A stretch of DNA of 25,997 nucleotides from Pseudomonadota bacterium (GTDB lineage: Bacteria > Pseudomonadota > Alphaproteobacteria > Azospirillales > Azospirillaceae). This document shows, one piece after another, positions 7,558-14,792 of this stretch; the first letter of the stretch is position 1; every line of letters starts with the position of its first letter. Both the position numbers and the translations under genes were made by a program. The notes beneath the pieces are model-generated. The model did not search any database, was not told the DNA's origin, and worked only from the letters and a program-made list of their open reading frames with translations. The stretch spans positions 1 through 25,997 of the forward strand of contig JAEYOB010000234.1 of assembly GCA_023412175.1 (NCBI GenBank), read 5' to 3'.

Positions 7558-9165
7558 ATGACCACCACCTCTCTGATCGCCAAGCTTCAGGCCGCCAACG
7601 TCCCGGCCCCGCCGCAGCTTAGCAACTACTGGCAGGACCGTTTCGGCGAGTGCGAGAATCTCGCCAAGCAAGCCGATGAAAAGGATCTTGGCGCCCGCGA
7701 AGCCCTCCGGAACGCACTCGTTCGTCTTTACGAGTTCGTCGAGGAGCTTCGGAAGTCTCCTCGTGAGTTGAGGGACTTCATCGTCAGTAAGGGTAAGCCG
7801 TGGAACAAGGTGACCCGCGAGAACCCCTATAATGCTATCGGGCAGATGCTCTTTCCCCATCGGGCCAAAAGCCGCGTTTCGACGTATGCGAAGGCCTTGA
7901 AGCATGCTCATAGCGTCGGCTTGAGCCCTGACACCCTGCGGATGCAACTGGGCTCCCAGGGCAAGGGTGTCGAGAGGTTGGCAGGCTACACGAGCTCGCA
8001 GGAAAGCGAGGCACAGAAGGAGCCTCGGCGAGAAATGCTACCAGAAGCGAAGTCGAAGCTCCGAAATGCCCCTGATCTTCAAGAGGACGTAGAGTTTCGC
8101 ACCATCGGAGGGTTCGCCGAGGTCCTGCTTCACGTGAACCCTGATGGCACGTTCCGGATCATCGACATTTTGGAGGCCGACCCAGAACGGATGGACGAGC
8201 GCCTTCTGCGGTATTGTAATTTGCCGGGAGGTCGGTTCGACAAACTCCGGTATGCACTGCGCCTTGCCAAGCTCATTCCTTTCGACGACACGGTACCGCG
8301 CGTCATCAGCCTGTATGTTGCCGGCGATCAGCTTCATGTGCGGGCACAAGGCTGCCCCGGCCTGCTGCTGACCGCTATCATCCCCAGCATCGATGGCTTG
8401 CCCGCCGGCAAGTGGTTGAGCTTCCTCGCGGCCGAGTACAAGGAAGGCAGAGACTGGAAAAAGGCCGACTTTGCAGCCCGACTTATCAGGCTCATCGACG
8501 ACATCGCGGACAATGCCGAACTGAGTAGCGAGGACACGATCCTCGGAGACGAGGTTCCCGGCGTCCAGCTGGCCTTCTCCGGTCAGGACTATACCAAGCG
8601 CATCACCGCGATGGTTGATCAGCCCGCCGGTACCGCCGTCCACCAACTGAAGACCGACCAGGAGCTGAACCTCACATTCGATGTCCTGGTCACCGCAAAG
8701 GAACGTGAACGCCTGCTGGCAAGCGCGGGGCATCATCGCCAAGCTGGTATTCGGCGGGTTACCTTGTCTGATGGGCGTGAGCTTTCCAACAGCAAGGCCA
8801 GCAGGATCGAGCTCTATACCCAGCACGGACAGCTCTTCGTCAAGTTTGCGGATGCAGAAGGCCTATCAAGCCTCGAAAGCTTGGCCGGGCAGAACCGCGC
8901 TCAAGCTGCAAATGATGGTGCTCCGCTCAAGCTGGCAGCCGACGAGCTGTTCAAGCCCATAGCGCTCCTCCATCGGATGGCGGGTGGCGCCGACCTCCGC
9001 CTGAAGGGCAACGCGGGTTTCGTAGAGCTCTCGCTGGAGCATGACGGCGGTCGCTACTCCTTCGCTGTCGCGGACCCGAACGAGTTGGACCGTTCGACCT
9101 CGCCCTACCTGAAGCTGCGTCTGGACGATGTCACGCCGGCTCCGGTCGCTGAAACGACCATCTGA
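7558..9165 (+). CDS. Unknown protein paired with a TGT-like transglycosylase (535 aa)
   Basis: I do not recognise a family. I chose the ATG at 7558 because AAGGAG sits at 7545-7550; an ATG 20 codons earlier lacks such a site. Residues about 20-150 are helical and charged, and a segment with NPYNAIGQMLFPHRAKSRVSTYAKAL looks like a compact helical, possibly nucleic-acid-binding, domain. After a polar linker (about 150-185) the rest looks beta-rich, with repeated strand patterns such as EVLLHVNPDGTFRI, ISLYVAGDQLHV and IELYTQHGQLFVKF. There is no Walker motif, nuclease motif, signal peptide or membrane segment. The transglycosylase gene begins 26 bases downstream, so the two are almost certainly one operon and probably act together, for example as specificity or DNA-binding partner. 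Confidence 0.8.
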   Translation: MTTTSLIAKLQAANVPAPPQLSNYWQDRFGECENLAKQADEKDLGAREALRNALVRLYEFVEELRKSPRELRDFIVSKGKPWNKVTRENPYNAIGQMLFPHRAKSRVSTYAKALKHAHSVGLSPDTLRMQLGSQGKGVERLAGYTSSQESEAQKEPRREMLPEAKSKLRNAPDLQEDVEFRTIGGFAEVLLHVNPDGTFRIIDILEADPERMDERLLRYCNLPGGRFDKLRYALRLAKLIPFDDTVPRVISLYVAGDQLHVRAQGCPGLLLTAIIPSIDGLPAGKWLSFLAAEYKEGRDWKKADFAARLIRLIDDIADNAELSSEDTILGDEVPGVQLAFSGQDYTKRITAMVDQPAGTAVHQLKTDQELNLTFDVLVTAKERERLLASAGHHRQAGIRRVTLSDGRELSNSKASRIELYTQHGQLFVKFADAEGLSSLESLAGQNRAQAANDGAPLKLAADELFKPIALLHRMAGGADLRLKGNAGFVELSLEHDGGRYSFAVADPNELDRSTSPYLKLRLDDVTPAPVAETTI

Positions 9166-9191
9166 ACCGATCCCGAGCCGGAGACCAAACC

Positions 9192-10610
9192 ATGTCCATC
9201 CACTACCCCGACCGCTTCGCCCGCTTCTTGCCGGCCATCTCCAAGATGTACGCGGATGTCTTGTGGAAGGGGAGCGCGTTGCGCTCCTCTCCCATCCCAA
9301 CCGAGGATCTGGATTTCCTCAACCCGACCAGCACCTTGTTCCACTTGGACGCTGCGCTCTACAGTGCAGGACAGGCCGCCAAGACGAAGCAATCGGCTCA
9401 AAAGCAGAGCTTTGTGACCGCACGACCGTCGGGCTGCGTGCTGGTCGGCGACAGCGGCGGCTATCAGATCCAGACCGGCGCGATTAAGTGGCGCGGAGAC
9501 GAAACCCGCGAGCAGATGCTGTGCTGGATGGAGGCCAACTGCGACTGGTCGATGATCCTCGACTTCCCCACCGGCGGCATCGGCGCCGGAACCATCGCAG
9601 CGCATCGCAAGCGCATTGAAAAAAAGGAAGCCCCTTTCGATCAGCTTGTCCTTGATGGCCAAGCCGTCACGTTGGAAGAACTTCACATGCAGAATGGCCT
9701 TGGCCCGGACTACAATACCTGCCTGTACCAGACACTCTACAACAACAACTGGTTCGTCCAGCACCGCACCCCTGGTGCCACGAAGCTCCTTAACGTGCTG
9801 CAAGGTCGTGATGAGCGCGAGAGCAAGGAATGGTATCAGCGCGTCAAGCACTACTCCTTCGAGGGCTGGGCCATTGCTGGAGCCACGCGCCATCAGTACG
9901 ACGTTGTGCTCCGACGCATCATCAACATGCGTGACGACGGCCTCCTCGAGGACCGCGACTGGTGCCACTTCCTCGGCGTCGGTGGCCTTGAACACGGCTG
10001 CATCCTGACGACCATTCAGGAATGCATCCGATCATTCAACCCGCGGTTCCGCGTCAGCTTCGACGTGTCCAGCGCGTTCACAGGGGTCGCCTATGGCACC
10101 GTCCTGATGAGCAGTGTACTGGGACCTCTTCGTTGGACAAGCCAGACCGCCGAATTGGATGACCTTGCCTACGTGGGCAGCCAGACCACGCTCAACGACG
10201 CTCTGGAAGCCATTTGGCGGCAGAAGGAGTTCATCAACAGCGGCGCCGGCGACGGCTTCACCTTGGTTGATGAGGCTTTCGAGGGACTGGGATGGCCGGA
10301 GCCCCGCCGCTTCCTTCGGAGCAGCATCGGCGACCGGATCACTCTGGGGGACATTTGCCTTCCCCCCGTCCCAGAGAAGCCGGACAAACCGACTTGGGAC
10401 TCTCTGTCCTACCTGCTGCTGATGAACCACAACGTCGAGCTTCAGGTCCGATCCATCGTAGCCGGACTGGAGGCGTACGAAGCAGGTAATCCGCTTCACG
10501 TCCCAAGCCGGCTGCTCGCAGCCAAGCAACTGGTCAAGGAGGTTTTTCATTCCCAAGCGCCGGACAAGCTTCTCCGTGACTATGGAGAAGTACTGACCGC
10601 CATCGGGTAG
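9192..10610 (+). CDS. TGT-fold transglycosylase, DpdA-like (candidate DNA 7-deazaguanine insertion enzyme)
   Basis: The 472-residue protein carries the landmarks of the tRNA-guanine transglycosylase barrel in order: GDSGGYQ with the acid/base Asp87, the substrate-pocket segment SMILDFP with Asp124, NVLQG (Gln204-Gly205), GWAIAG (225-230), FLGVGGLEH (about 260-268), and FDVSS with Asp291 at the place of the nucleophilic Asp280 of Zymomonas TGT. A C-terminal LLMNHNVEL recalls the TIHNL helix. The CxCxxC...H zinc site of genuine TGT is absent; only one cysteine follows Asp291. That loss, the island location and the phage/island mobility genes favour a DpdA-type enzyme exchanging guanine for preQ0 in DNA over a tRNA enzyme. 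GGAG precedes the ATG. preQ0 synthesis genes are not in the window. The fold assignment is firm; the DNA substrate is inference. Confidence 0.8.
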   Translation: MSIHYPDRFARFLPAISKMYADVLWKGSALRSSPIPTEDLDFLNPTSTLFHLDAALYSAGQAAKTKQSAQKQSFVTARPSGCVLVGDSGGYQIQTGAIKWRGDETREQMLCWMEANCDWSMILDFPTGGIGAGTIAAHRKRIEKKEAPFDQLVLDGQAVTLEELHMQNGLGPDYNTCLYQTLYNNNWFVQHRTPGATKLLNVLQGRDERESKEWYQRVKHYSFEGWAIAGATRHQYDVVLRRIINMRDDGLLEDRDWCHFLGVGGLEHGCILTTIQECIRSFNPRFRVSFDVSSAFTGVAYGTVLMSSVLGPLRWTSQTAELDDLAYVGSQTTLNDALEAIWRQKEFINSGAGDGFTLVDEAFEGLGWPEPRRFLRSSIGDRITLGDICLPPVPEKPDKPTWDSLSYLLLMNHNVELQVRSIVAGLEAYEAGNPLHVPSRLLAAKQLVKEVFHSQAPDKLLRDYGEVLTAIG

Positions 10611-10623
10611 GAAGAGGCTATGC

Positions 10624-10642
10624 AAGTTCCGTTTCGGAACTT
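10624..10642. repeat. 19-bp dyad AAGTTCCGTTTCGGAACTT
   Basis: Eight-base arms AAGTTCCG/CGGAACTT flank TTT. It lies 13 bases after the stop of the transglycosylase gene and 45 bases beyond the end of the small recombinase gene. The inner 15 bases recur exactly at 17086-17100 in the same orientation, and a near copy lies at 23223-23237. It could be a recombination site, an operator or a terminator stem; no T-tract follows. Confidence 0.7.
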
Positions 10643-10685
10643 CTCACCATGGTGGTGGCTGGCTGTCCGCCGGGTAGGCCGGCCA

Positions 10686-11258
10686 TCACAGTACCTGAAC
10701 CGCCGCCCGCATCATCTCGTCGTTTACGTCGATGTACCGCTGGGTGGTAGTCAGGTGCTTGTGTCCGGCGAGGGTCATGATCACCTTGGGGCTCACGCCG
10801 CTGTGGGCGAGCCGGGTGATGAACCAACGTCGTCCGCTGTGGCTGCTCGCCCCGTCGATGCCGGCTTGTTCGTATAGCTGGGCGAGGAGCTGGCACAGGG
10901 TGTTGGGGGAGAACGCCGTCCGCTTCTGCGTCAGCAGAAGGGGGGTATCGGCAGAGGGGGCACTGCCTTCGAACGTGGCCCTGTAGCGTTCCAGTTCCCG
11001 GCACAGCTTGTCGTTCACGAACACCACCCTGGCATGCCCGCCCTTGGTAATCGCGCTGCTGAGGCGGATTTGGTCGCGCACGCGGTCCTCAGCGTCGAAT
11101 ACGTCGCCGACATGGAGCTGCGCGATCTCGCCGACGCGCATGCCGGCGTAGAAGGACAGCATGAGGGCCATCCGGTTCCGGGCCGCATACCGCCCCTGCT
11201 GGACAACGGCGAGGAGGCGCTTGAATTCCTGCTCGGTAGGGACCTTTGCCTGCTTCAT
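10686..11258 (-). CDS. Small tyrosine recombinase, catalytic domain only
   Basis: The 190-residue protein contains the full catalytic set of the tyrosine recombinase family: Arg41 in YAGMRVGE, Lys72 in ITKGG, His140 and Arg143 in HSGR, His166 in LAGHKH and the nucleophile Tyr175 in TTQRY. It has no separate N-terminal core-binding domain, like FimB/FimE-type invertases and other minimal recombinases. GAGG lies about 9 bases before the ATG. It is convergent with the transglycosylase operon and ends 44 bases from the dyad at 10624-10642, the arrangement expected of a recombinase next to its own site. The reaction (inversion, excision or integration) cannot be told from the protein. Confidence 0.88.
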   Translation of the reverse strand: MKQAKVPTEQEFKRLLAVVQQGRYAARNRMALMLSFYAGMRVGEIAQLHVGDVFDAEDRVRDQIRLSSAITKGGHARVVFVNDKLCRELERYRATFEGSAPSADTPLLLTQKRTAFSPNTLCQLLAQLYEQAGIDGASSHSGRRWFITRLAHSGVSPKVIMTLAGHKHLTTTQRYIDVNDEMMRAAVQVL

Positions 11259-11383
11259 GGCGGAAACCTCATGAAATGCTGCATCTCGCGCCTTTCATGA
11301 TGTTGTCTTCTGGTCCATAGAGCGACTGAAGACTGAACGCCAGCATCTATGCGGGTTTCGCAGGAAACCTAAGAAAAGTTACA

Positions 11384-13444
11384 TTAAGTGACGTTTAATT
11401 CGCCGGCATGATCGGCAGCGGCGACGGCTTGCAGCAATTCCTTCCTGGACACCGGCTTTTGTAGGAAGGGAACGCCTTCAACCTGTAGGCCGGCGATGCT
11501 CCCGTTTCCCGTCTCTTCGGTCACGATGACGCCCGGAATGGGCGCACCGGTGATCTCGCGCGCCAAGCGCAGCGTTTCGGTTCCGTACTTGCCCTGCGGC
11601 AGGCGATAGTCCAGCACCAGCACGTCGGGCGGAAGCTCCAGGCTGGCAAGTAGGCTGAGGGCTTCGCCGTGGGAGCTGGCGGTCAGCACCCTGTATCCCG
11701 CCGATGCAAGGTGCCCGGCGAAGATGCCGCGCTCCTGGGGGTCAACGATGACCAGCAAGACCGTGGCTCCGCCGGAGGCAGCGGCATCGCCGGTAACCTC
11801 CGGCTCCTGATACGGCACGCCGGGCTCCGCCCTGGGAGCGATGACGGAAAAGCACGTTCCTCGGCCCACGACCGATTGAACCTGGATAGGGTGGTCGAGC
11901 AGCTTCGCCGTCATGGTGACGATGTATAGACCCAGCCCCAGACCGTTGCCCTTCGCTCCGCGACCACGGCGGAATTGCTCGAACATCAGCGACCGTTCCT
12001 CGCGAGCGATACCGGTTCCGGTGTCGATCACCTGTATGAGGATGGTGTTGCCACGCCTGCGGCAGCCGATCAGCACGCCGCCATGAGAGGTGTTGTTGAT
12101 GGCGTTCTCGACGAGGTTTCCGAGGATACGCTCAAGGAGCACGGCGTCACTGACAGTCCAGAGCCCGGTTCCAGGGACTCGGAACCGGAGTCCCTTGTCC
12201 GCCGCCATAGGAGCAAAGGACGCGGCCAAGCGATCAAAGGTTCCCTGAAGGGGAATGGCTCGTCGCCGGGGCTCAATGATATTCGCTTCCAGGTGGGCGA
12301 GATCCAGTAGCTTGGACAGGAGATCCGACAGCCCATGCGCGACATGGCTGGAGCTTTGGATCAACTGCGCCGCTTCGCCATCAACTGCTTTACGTTCTAA
12401 CGCCTCCAGATACATGCCCAGCGCCCTTACTGGCTGCCGGAGATCGTGGCTGATTGAAACGAGAAGATGCATGTTGGCCTCCAAGGCATGGCGCACCTCT
12501 GCGGTTCGCTCGGTCACCCTCTGTTCCAGCGCCTGCTCACTGGCCCGTGTCGCCTCCAAGGCCCGATCTCGTTCCGAGATCGCTGCCCCCATCAGCAGCC
12601 CGGCCATCGACATGATGAGCAGGAGGACCTGCACCTCGAATGCGGTCGCCGAGGAGCCAAAAAGCTGTAGGGTGGGCGGAACGAGCAGGTTCGTCACCAG
12701 CACGGCAGTCGCCGCACCGGCAAAGCCGCTTCGCAGGGCAATCGCGACCGGAGGAAGGATCACCACGTACCAAATCTGTGGGGCGATCTTGGAAATCTGT
12801 GGCAGCCCGAACCCGGCCGCCACGGTCAAGGCGATCACTGCGATCTGCACGGCCAGTTCATGGGTCGGCATCCACTTCCAGGGATCGGCCTTCAGTCCTG
12901 CCAACCTCCGCAGGGCAGGGATCAGCAGGGGTGCCAGGATGAGCGCGCCGATGATGTCGCCGATGCTCCATGCCGGCACGAGCGGCAGCAGCGATTGAAG
13001 CGTTCCCTGTCCGGCAAGGGTCAAAAGCCCCACACCGCTCGATGCTGCCAGGAGACCCGCCGCAGTCGCACCGACAAGGAACCGGGAGAGCGGCTTCAGA
13101 CGGTCGAGCGAGCCTTCGGAGCGCCCGTCCAGCAACCATCCGATACCGCCGTACACCGCGACGTGCCTGATCGCATGCCCAAGCTCGATCCACGTGCCGT
13201 GATACGCGGCCACAAGGAAGTTTGCGGCCAGAGGAAAGAGCAGGAATCGTGGTGGGAGAGCAATCGCCACGGAAAAGGTCACGCCAGCCGGTAGATACCA
13301 CAGGCTGATCTGCCCAACCTGCAGAGCAGGAACAAGAGCAGCTCCATACAAAATGAACCAAGCAAAGACCGCTACGCTTCCCGCTGTGAGAAGACGCTGC
13401 AAGCTTGAAGATAATATATTTGAAAAACAATGCCGAGTTATCAT
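11384..13444 (-). CDS. MASE1-type hybrid sensor histidine kinase
   Basis: The 686-residue inner-membrane sensor has about eight hydrophobic segments in residues 15-290 with the MASE1-like LWYLPAGV motif. A short coiled coil (EQRVTERTAEVRHALEAN) leads to a HisKA domain with phosphoacceptor His333 in SISHDLRQP. The ATPase domain has an N box (LVENAINN), DTGTGI and GLGLGLYI. A C-terminal receiver has Asp612 in VLDYRLP and a Lys in FLQKPVS. The receiver's first acidic site reads VIVDPQE, so one of the usual two aspartates is replaced. It is divergent from the NarL-type regulator and likely signals to it. The sensed stimulus is unknown. A GGTTTC-GCAG-GAAACC hairpin at 11354-11369 follows the gene. 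Confidence 0.9.
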   Translation of the reverse strand: MITRHCFSNILSSSLQRLLTAGSVAVFAWFILYGAALVPALQVGQISLWYLPAGVTFSVAIALPPRFLLFPLAANFLVAAYHGTWIELGHAIRHVAVYGGIGWLLDGRSEGSLDRLKPLSRFLVGATAAGLLAASSGVGLLTLAGQGTLQSLLPLVPAWSIGDIIGALILAPLLIPALRRLAGLKADPWKWMPTHELAVQIAVIALTVAAGFGLPQISKIAPQIWYVVILPPVAIALRSGFAGAATAVLVTNLLVPPTLQLFGSSATAFEVQVLLLIMSMAGLLMGAAISERDRALEATRASEQALEQRVTERTAEVRHALEANMHLLVSISHDLRQPVRALGMYLEALERKAVDGEAAQLIQSSSHVAHGLSDLLSKLLDLAHLEANIIEPRRRAIPLQGTFDRLAASFAPMAADKGLRFRVPGTGLWTVSDAVLLERILGNLVENAINNTSHGGVLIGCRRRGNTILIQVIDTGTGIAREERSLMFEQFRRGRGAKGNGLGLGLYIVTMTAKLLDHPIQVQSVVGRGTCFSVIAPRAEPGVPYQEPEVTGDAAASGGATVLLVIVDPQERGIFAGHLASAGYRVLTASSHGEALSLLASLELPPDVLVLDYRLPQGKYGTETLRLAREITGAPIPGVIVTEETGNGSIAGLQVEGVPFLQKPVSRKELLQAVAAADHAGELNVT

Positions 13445-13537
13445 TTTTGCATTGTTATTGTCATTAAATTACAGCATCGTAGCACCCGAGATACAACCCG
13501 AAAATTTCTCGCTCGCGACCGGATGCGCTTTGGTTCC
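13445..13537. promoter_or_regulatory. Divergent promoter region between the kinase and regulator genes
   Basis: The 93-base gap is strikingly A/T-rich in its first 40 bases (13441-13475), unlike the genes on either side, and must hold the promoters of both divergent genes. TTGCAT (13447-13452) with TACAGC 17 bases later is the best plus-strand match and is weak. Shared control of the pair is likely from the layout. Confidence 0.45.
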
Positions 13538-14158
13538 ATGAAGAAAGTCCTTATCGCTGACGATCATTGGGTGCTGATCGACGCCATGGAAGCTCTCTTC
13601 CGTGAGCTGGCGCCGGAGACGGTGCTGGTTTCCGCGTCGAACGTGGAGGAAGCCCTGGGCCGTCTCATCGAGCACCCCGACATCGACCTCGTGCTGCTCG
13701 ACTACGAGATGCCCGGCATGGAAGGGCATCGGGGCGTTCAGCGGTTCAAGCAGCTCTACCCTGACCTGCCTTGCGCCATCCTGTCCGGGCGAGCGACACC
13801 GGAACTCACACAGCTGGCCTTGACGAACGGAGCGGACGGCTTCATCCCCAAGACGGTTCGCGGTCGCCCTCTGGTGCAGATCATGCGTTTGCTGGCCGCC
13901 GGGGAAAAATATGCTCCTCCAGCGATGATGCTGGCGATTGGAGCGCCGAGGGCGGCTGAGGAACCCAAAATCATTCTCACTCCCCGAGAAGTCCAGATCA
14001 TGGAATTGCTGCGCGGAGGGCTCAGCAACAAAATGATCGCCCGTCAACTCGGCGTCGAGGAAGGCACCATCAAGCAGCAACTTCGCGCAATCTTCCTGAA
14101 ACTGGGAGTGAGCTCCCGGTTGAAAGCTTTATCGACCTATTACAAGTACAATGAATGA
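13538..14158 (+). CDS. NarL/LuxR-family response regulator
   Basis: The 206-residue protein starts MKKVLIADDH, with the acidic pair Asp8/Asp9, phosphorylation site Asp55 in LLDYEMPGMEG, and the conserved Lys in GFIPKTV. The C-terminal helix-turn-helix begins at ILTPREVQIMELL and contains the LSNKMIARQLGVEEGTIKQQ recognition region typical of LuxR domains. I chose the ATG at 13538 because the receiver motif begins immediately after it; the open frame extends 36 codons upstream without domain content. It is divergent from the hybrid kinase, its likely partner. Candidate targets are the palindrome at 14186 and the genes beyond, including the hook gene; that is inference. Confidence 0.9.
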   Translation: MKKVLIADDHWVLIDAMEALFRELAPETVLVSASNVEEALGRLIEHPDIDLVLLDYEMPGMEGHRGVQRFKQLYPDLPCAILSGRATPELTQLALTNGADGFIPKTVRGRPLVQIMRLLAAGEKYAPPAMMLAIGAPRAAEEPKIILTPREVQIMELLRGGLSNKMIARQLGVEEGTIKQQLRAIFLKLGVSSRLKALSTYYKYNE

Positions 14159-14185
14159 GGCGTCGGCCGCCAACGCTCTACCGGC

Positions 14186-14211
14186 GCGCAGGAGTTATAT
14201 AACTCCTGCGC
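14186..14211. repeat. Perfect 26-bp palindrome after the response regulator gene
   Basis: The half GCGCAGGAGTTAT (14186-14198) is followed directly by its exact reverse complement (14199-14211), with no loop. It begins 28 bases after the regulator stop codon and ends 138 bases before the zinc-ribbon gene. It can act as a terminator stem or as a dimer binding site. One half is repeated with one change at about 14680-14696. Confidence 0.8.
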
Positions 14212-14348
14212 ATCACCCGAACGCGTGAACAAGCGGGAAAACGTGTCGTAGCATTCCGCCGGCAGGCGGTGAATACGGGCACCAATTCACATGGACCTGA
14301 CGGCGCTCTCAATCGTTTGCAAGGCAACATACTCAGCGGAGATTTCCC

Positions 14349-14645
14349 ATGGTAGTTAACTGTCTTCATTGCGGCCACAGGGTGAGCACAAATGCTCGTC
14401 ATTGCCCATCATGCGGCCAACCGAGACCCGCCGAATTCTCCAATGATCAAACGATCGGGTTCGGCTTACTATTAGCCTTGTTCCTGGTTGTCTTTCTCAT
14501 GCCGTCGCTGCTTCTCACAAGGATGATGGCTGGTAATTGGGAAATGGCGTTTAGCATGTCCATCACAAGCATGTGGTCTTGGATTGGAAGCGCCATGTTT
14601 TGGGCCACGGTGATCGGTGGCTGGTTTCTATATCGCCGCAAGTGA
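14349..14645 (+). CDS. Zinc-ribbon membrane protein, function unknown (98 aa)
   Basis: The product has two cysteine pairs, CLHC (residues 5-8) and CPSC (19-22), forming a small zinc ribbon at the N terminus. Two hydrophobic segments follow, about residues 37-58 and 74-94, and a basic YRRK end. It is therefore probably a cytoplasmic-membrane protein with its ribbon on one face. GGAGA at 14338-14342 supports the ATG at 14349. A small inverted repeat GTGAAT/ATTCAC (14269-14290) lies upstream. The gene is bracketed by related repeats at 14186-14211 and 14680-14709. Small proteins of this build are common and diverse, and no specific role can be given. Confidence 0.8.
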   Translation: MVVNCLHCGHRVSTNARHCPSCGQPRPAEFSNDQTIGFGLLLALFLVVFLMPSLLLTRMMAGNWEMAFSMSITSMWSWIGSAMFWATVIGGWFLYRRK

Positions 14646-14679
14646 CCCAGAACAGGTTCCTCTACTGATATACAGCCGC

Positions 14680-14709
14680 TATATAACTTCTGCGCACCGC
14701 CTGCGCAGA
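14680..14709. repeat. Half copy of the 14186 palindrome plus an 8-bp inverted repeat
   Basis: TATATAACTTCTGCGCA (14680-14696) matches 14197-14213, one half of the palindrome, except for one base. Its end forms a new hairpin: TCTGCGCA (14689-14696) pairs exactly with TGCGCAGA (14702-14709) around CCGCC. It lies between the zinc-ribbon gene and the hook gene and may terminate the former or control the latter. Confidence 0.55.
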
Positions 14710-14792
14710 CACGCTTGCCCGTGCCGCGCCTACACTCCACGGGTCCGAGGCTGCGCGAATGGACTTTCCCGAGCAGCGACTTTGGAGGGGCC

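Noticed and set aside
9105..9995. Minus-strand open frame opposite the transglycosylase gene
   Set aside because: It has no recognisable domain and overlaps a strongly supported gene and its start region.
9192..10610. Ordinary tRNA-guanine transglycosylase (housekeeping tgt)
   Set aside because: The zinc-binding cysteines and histidine are missing, sequence between motifs is far from TGT, and the context is an island; kept as DpdA-like instead.
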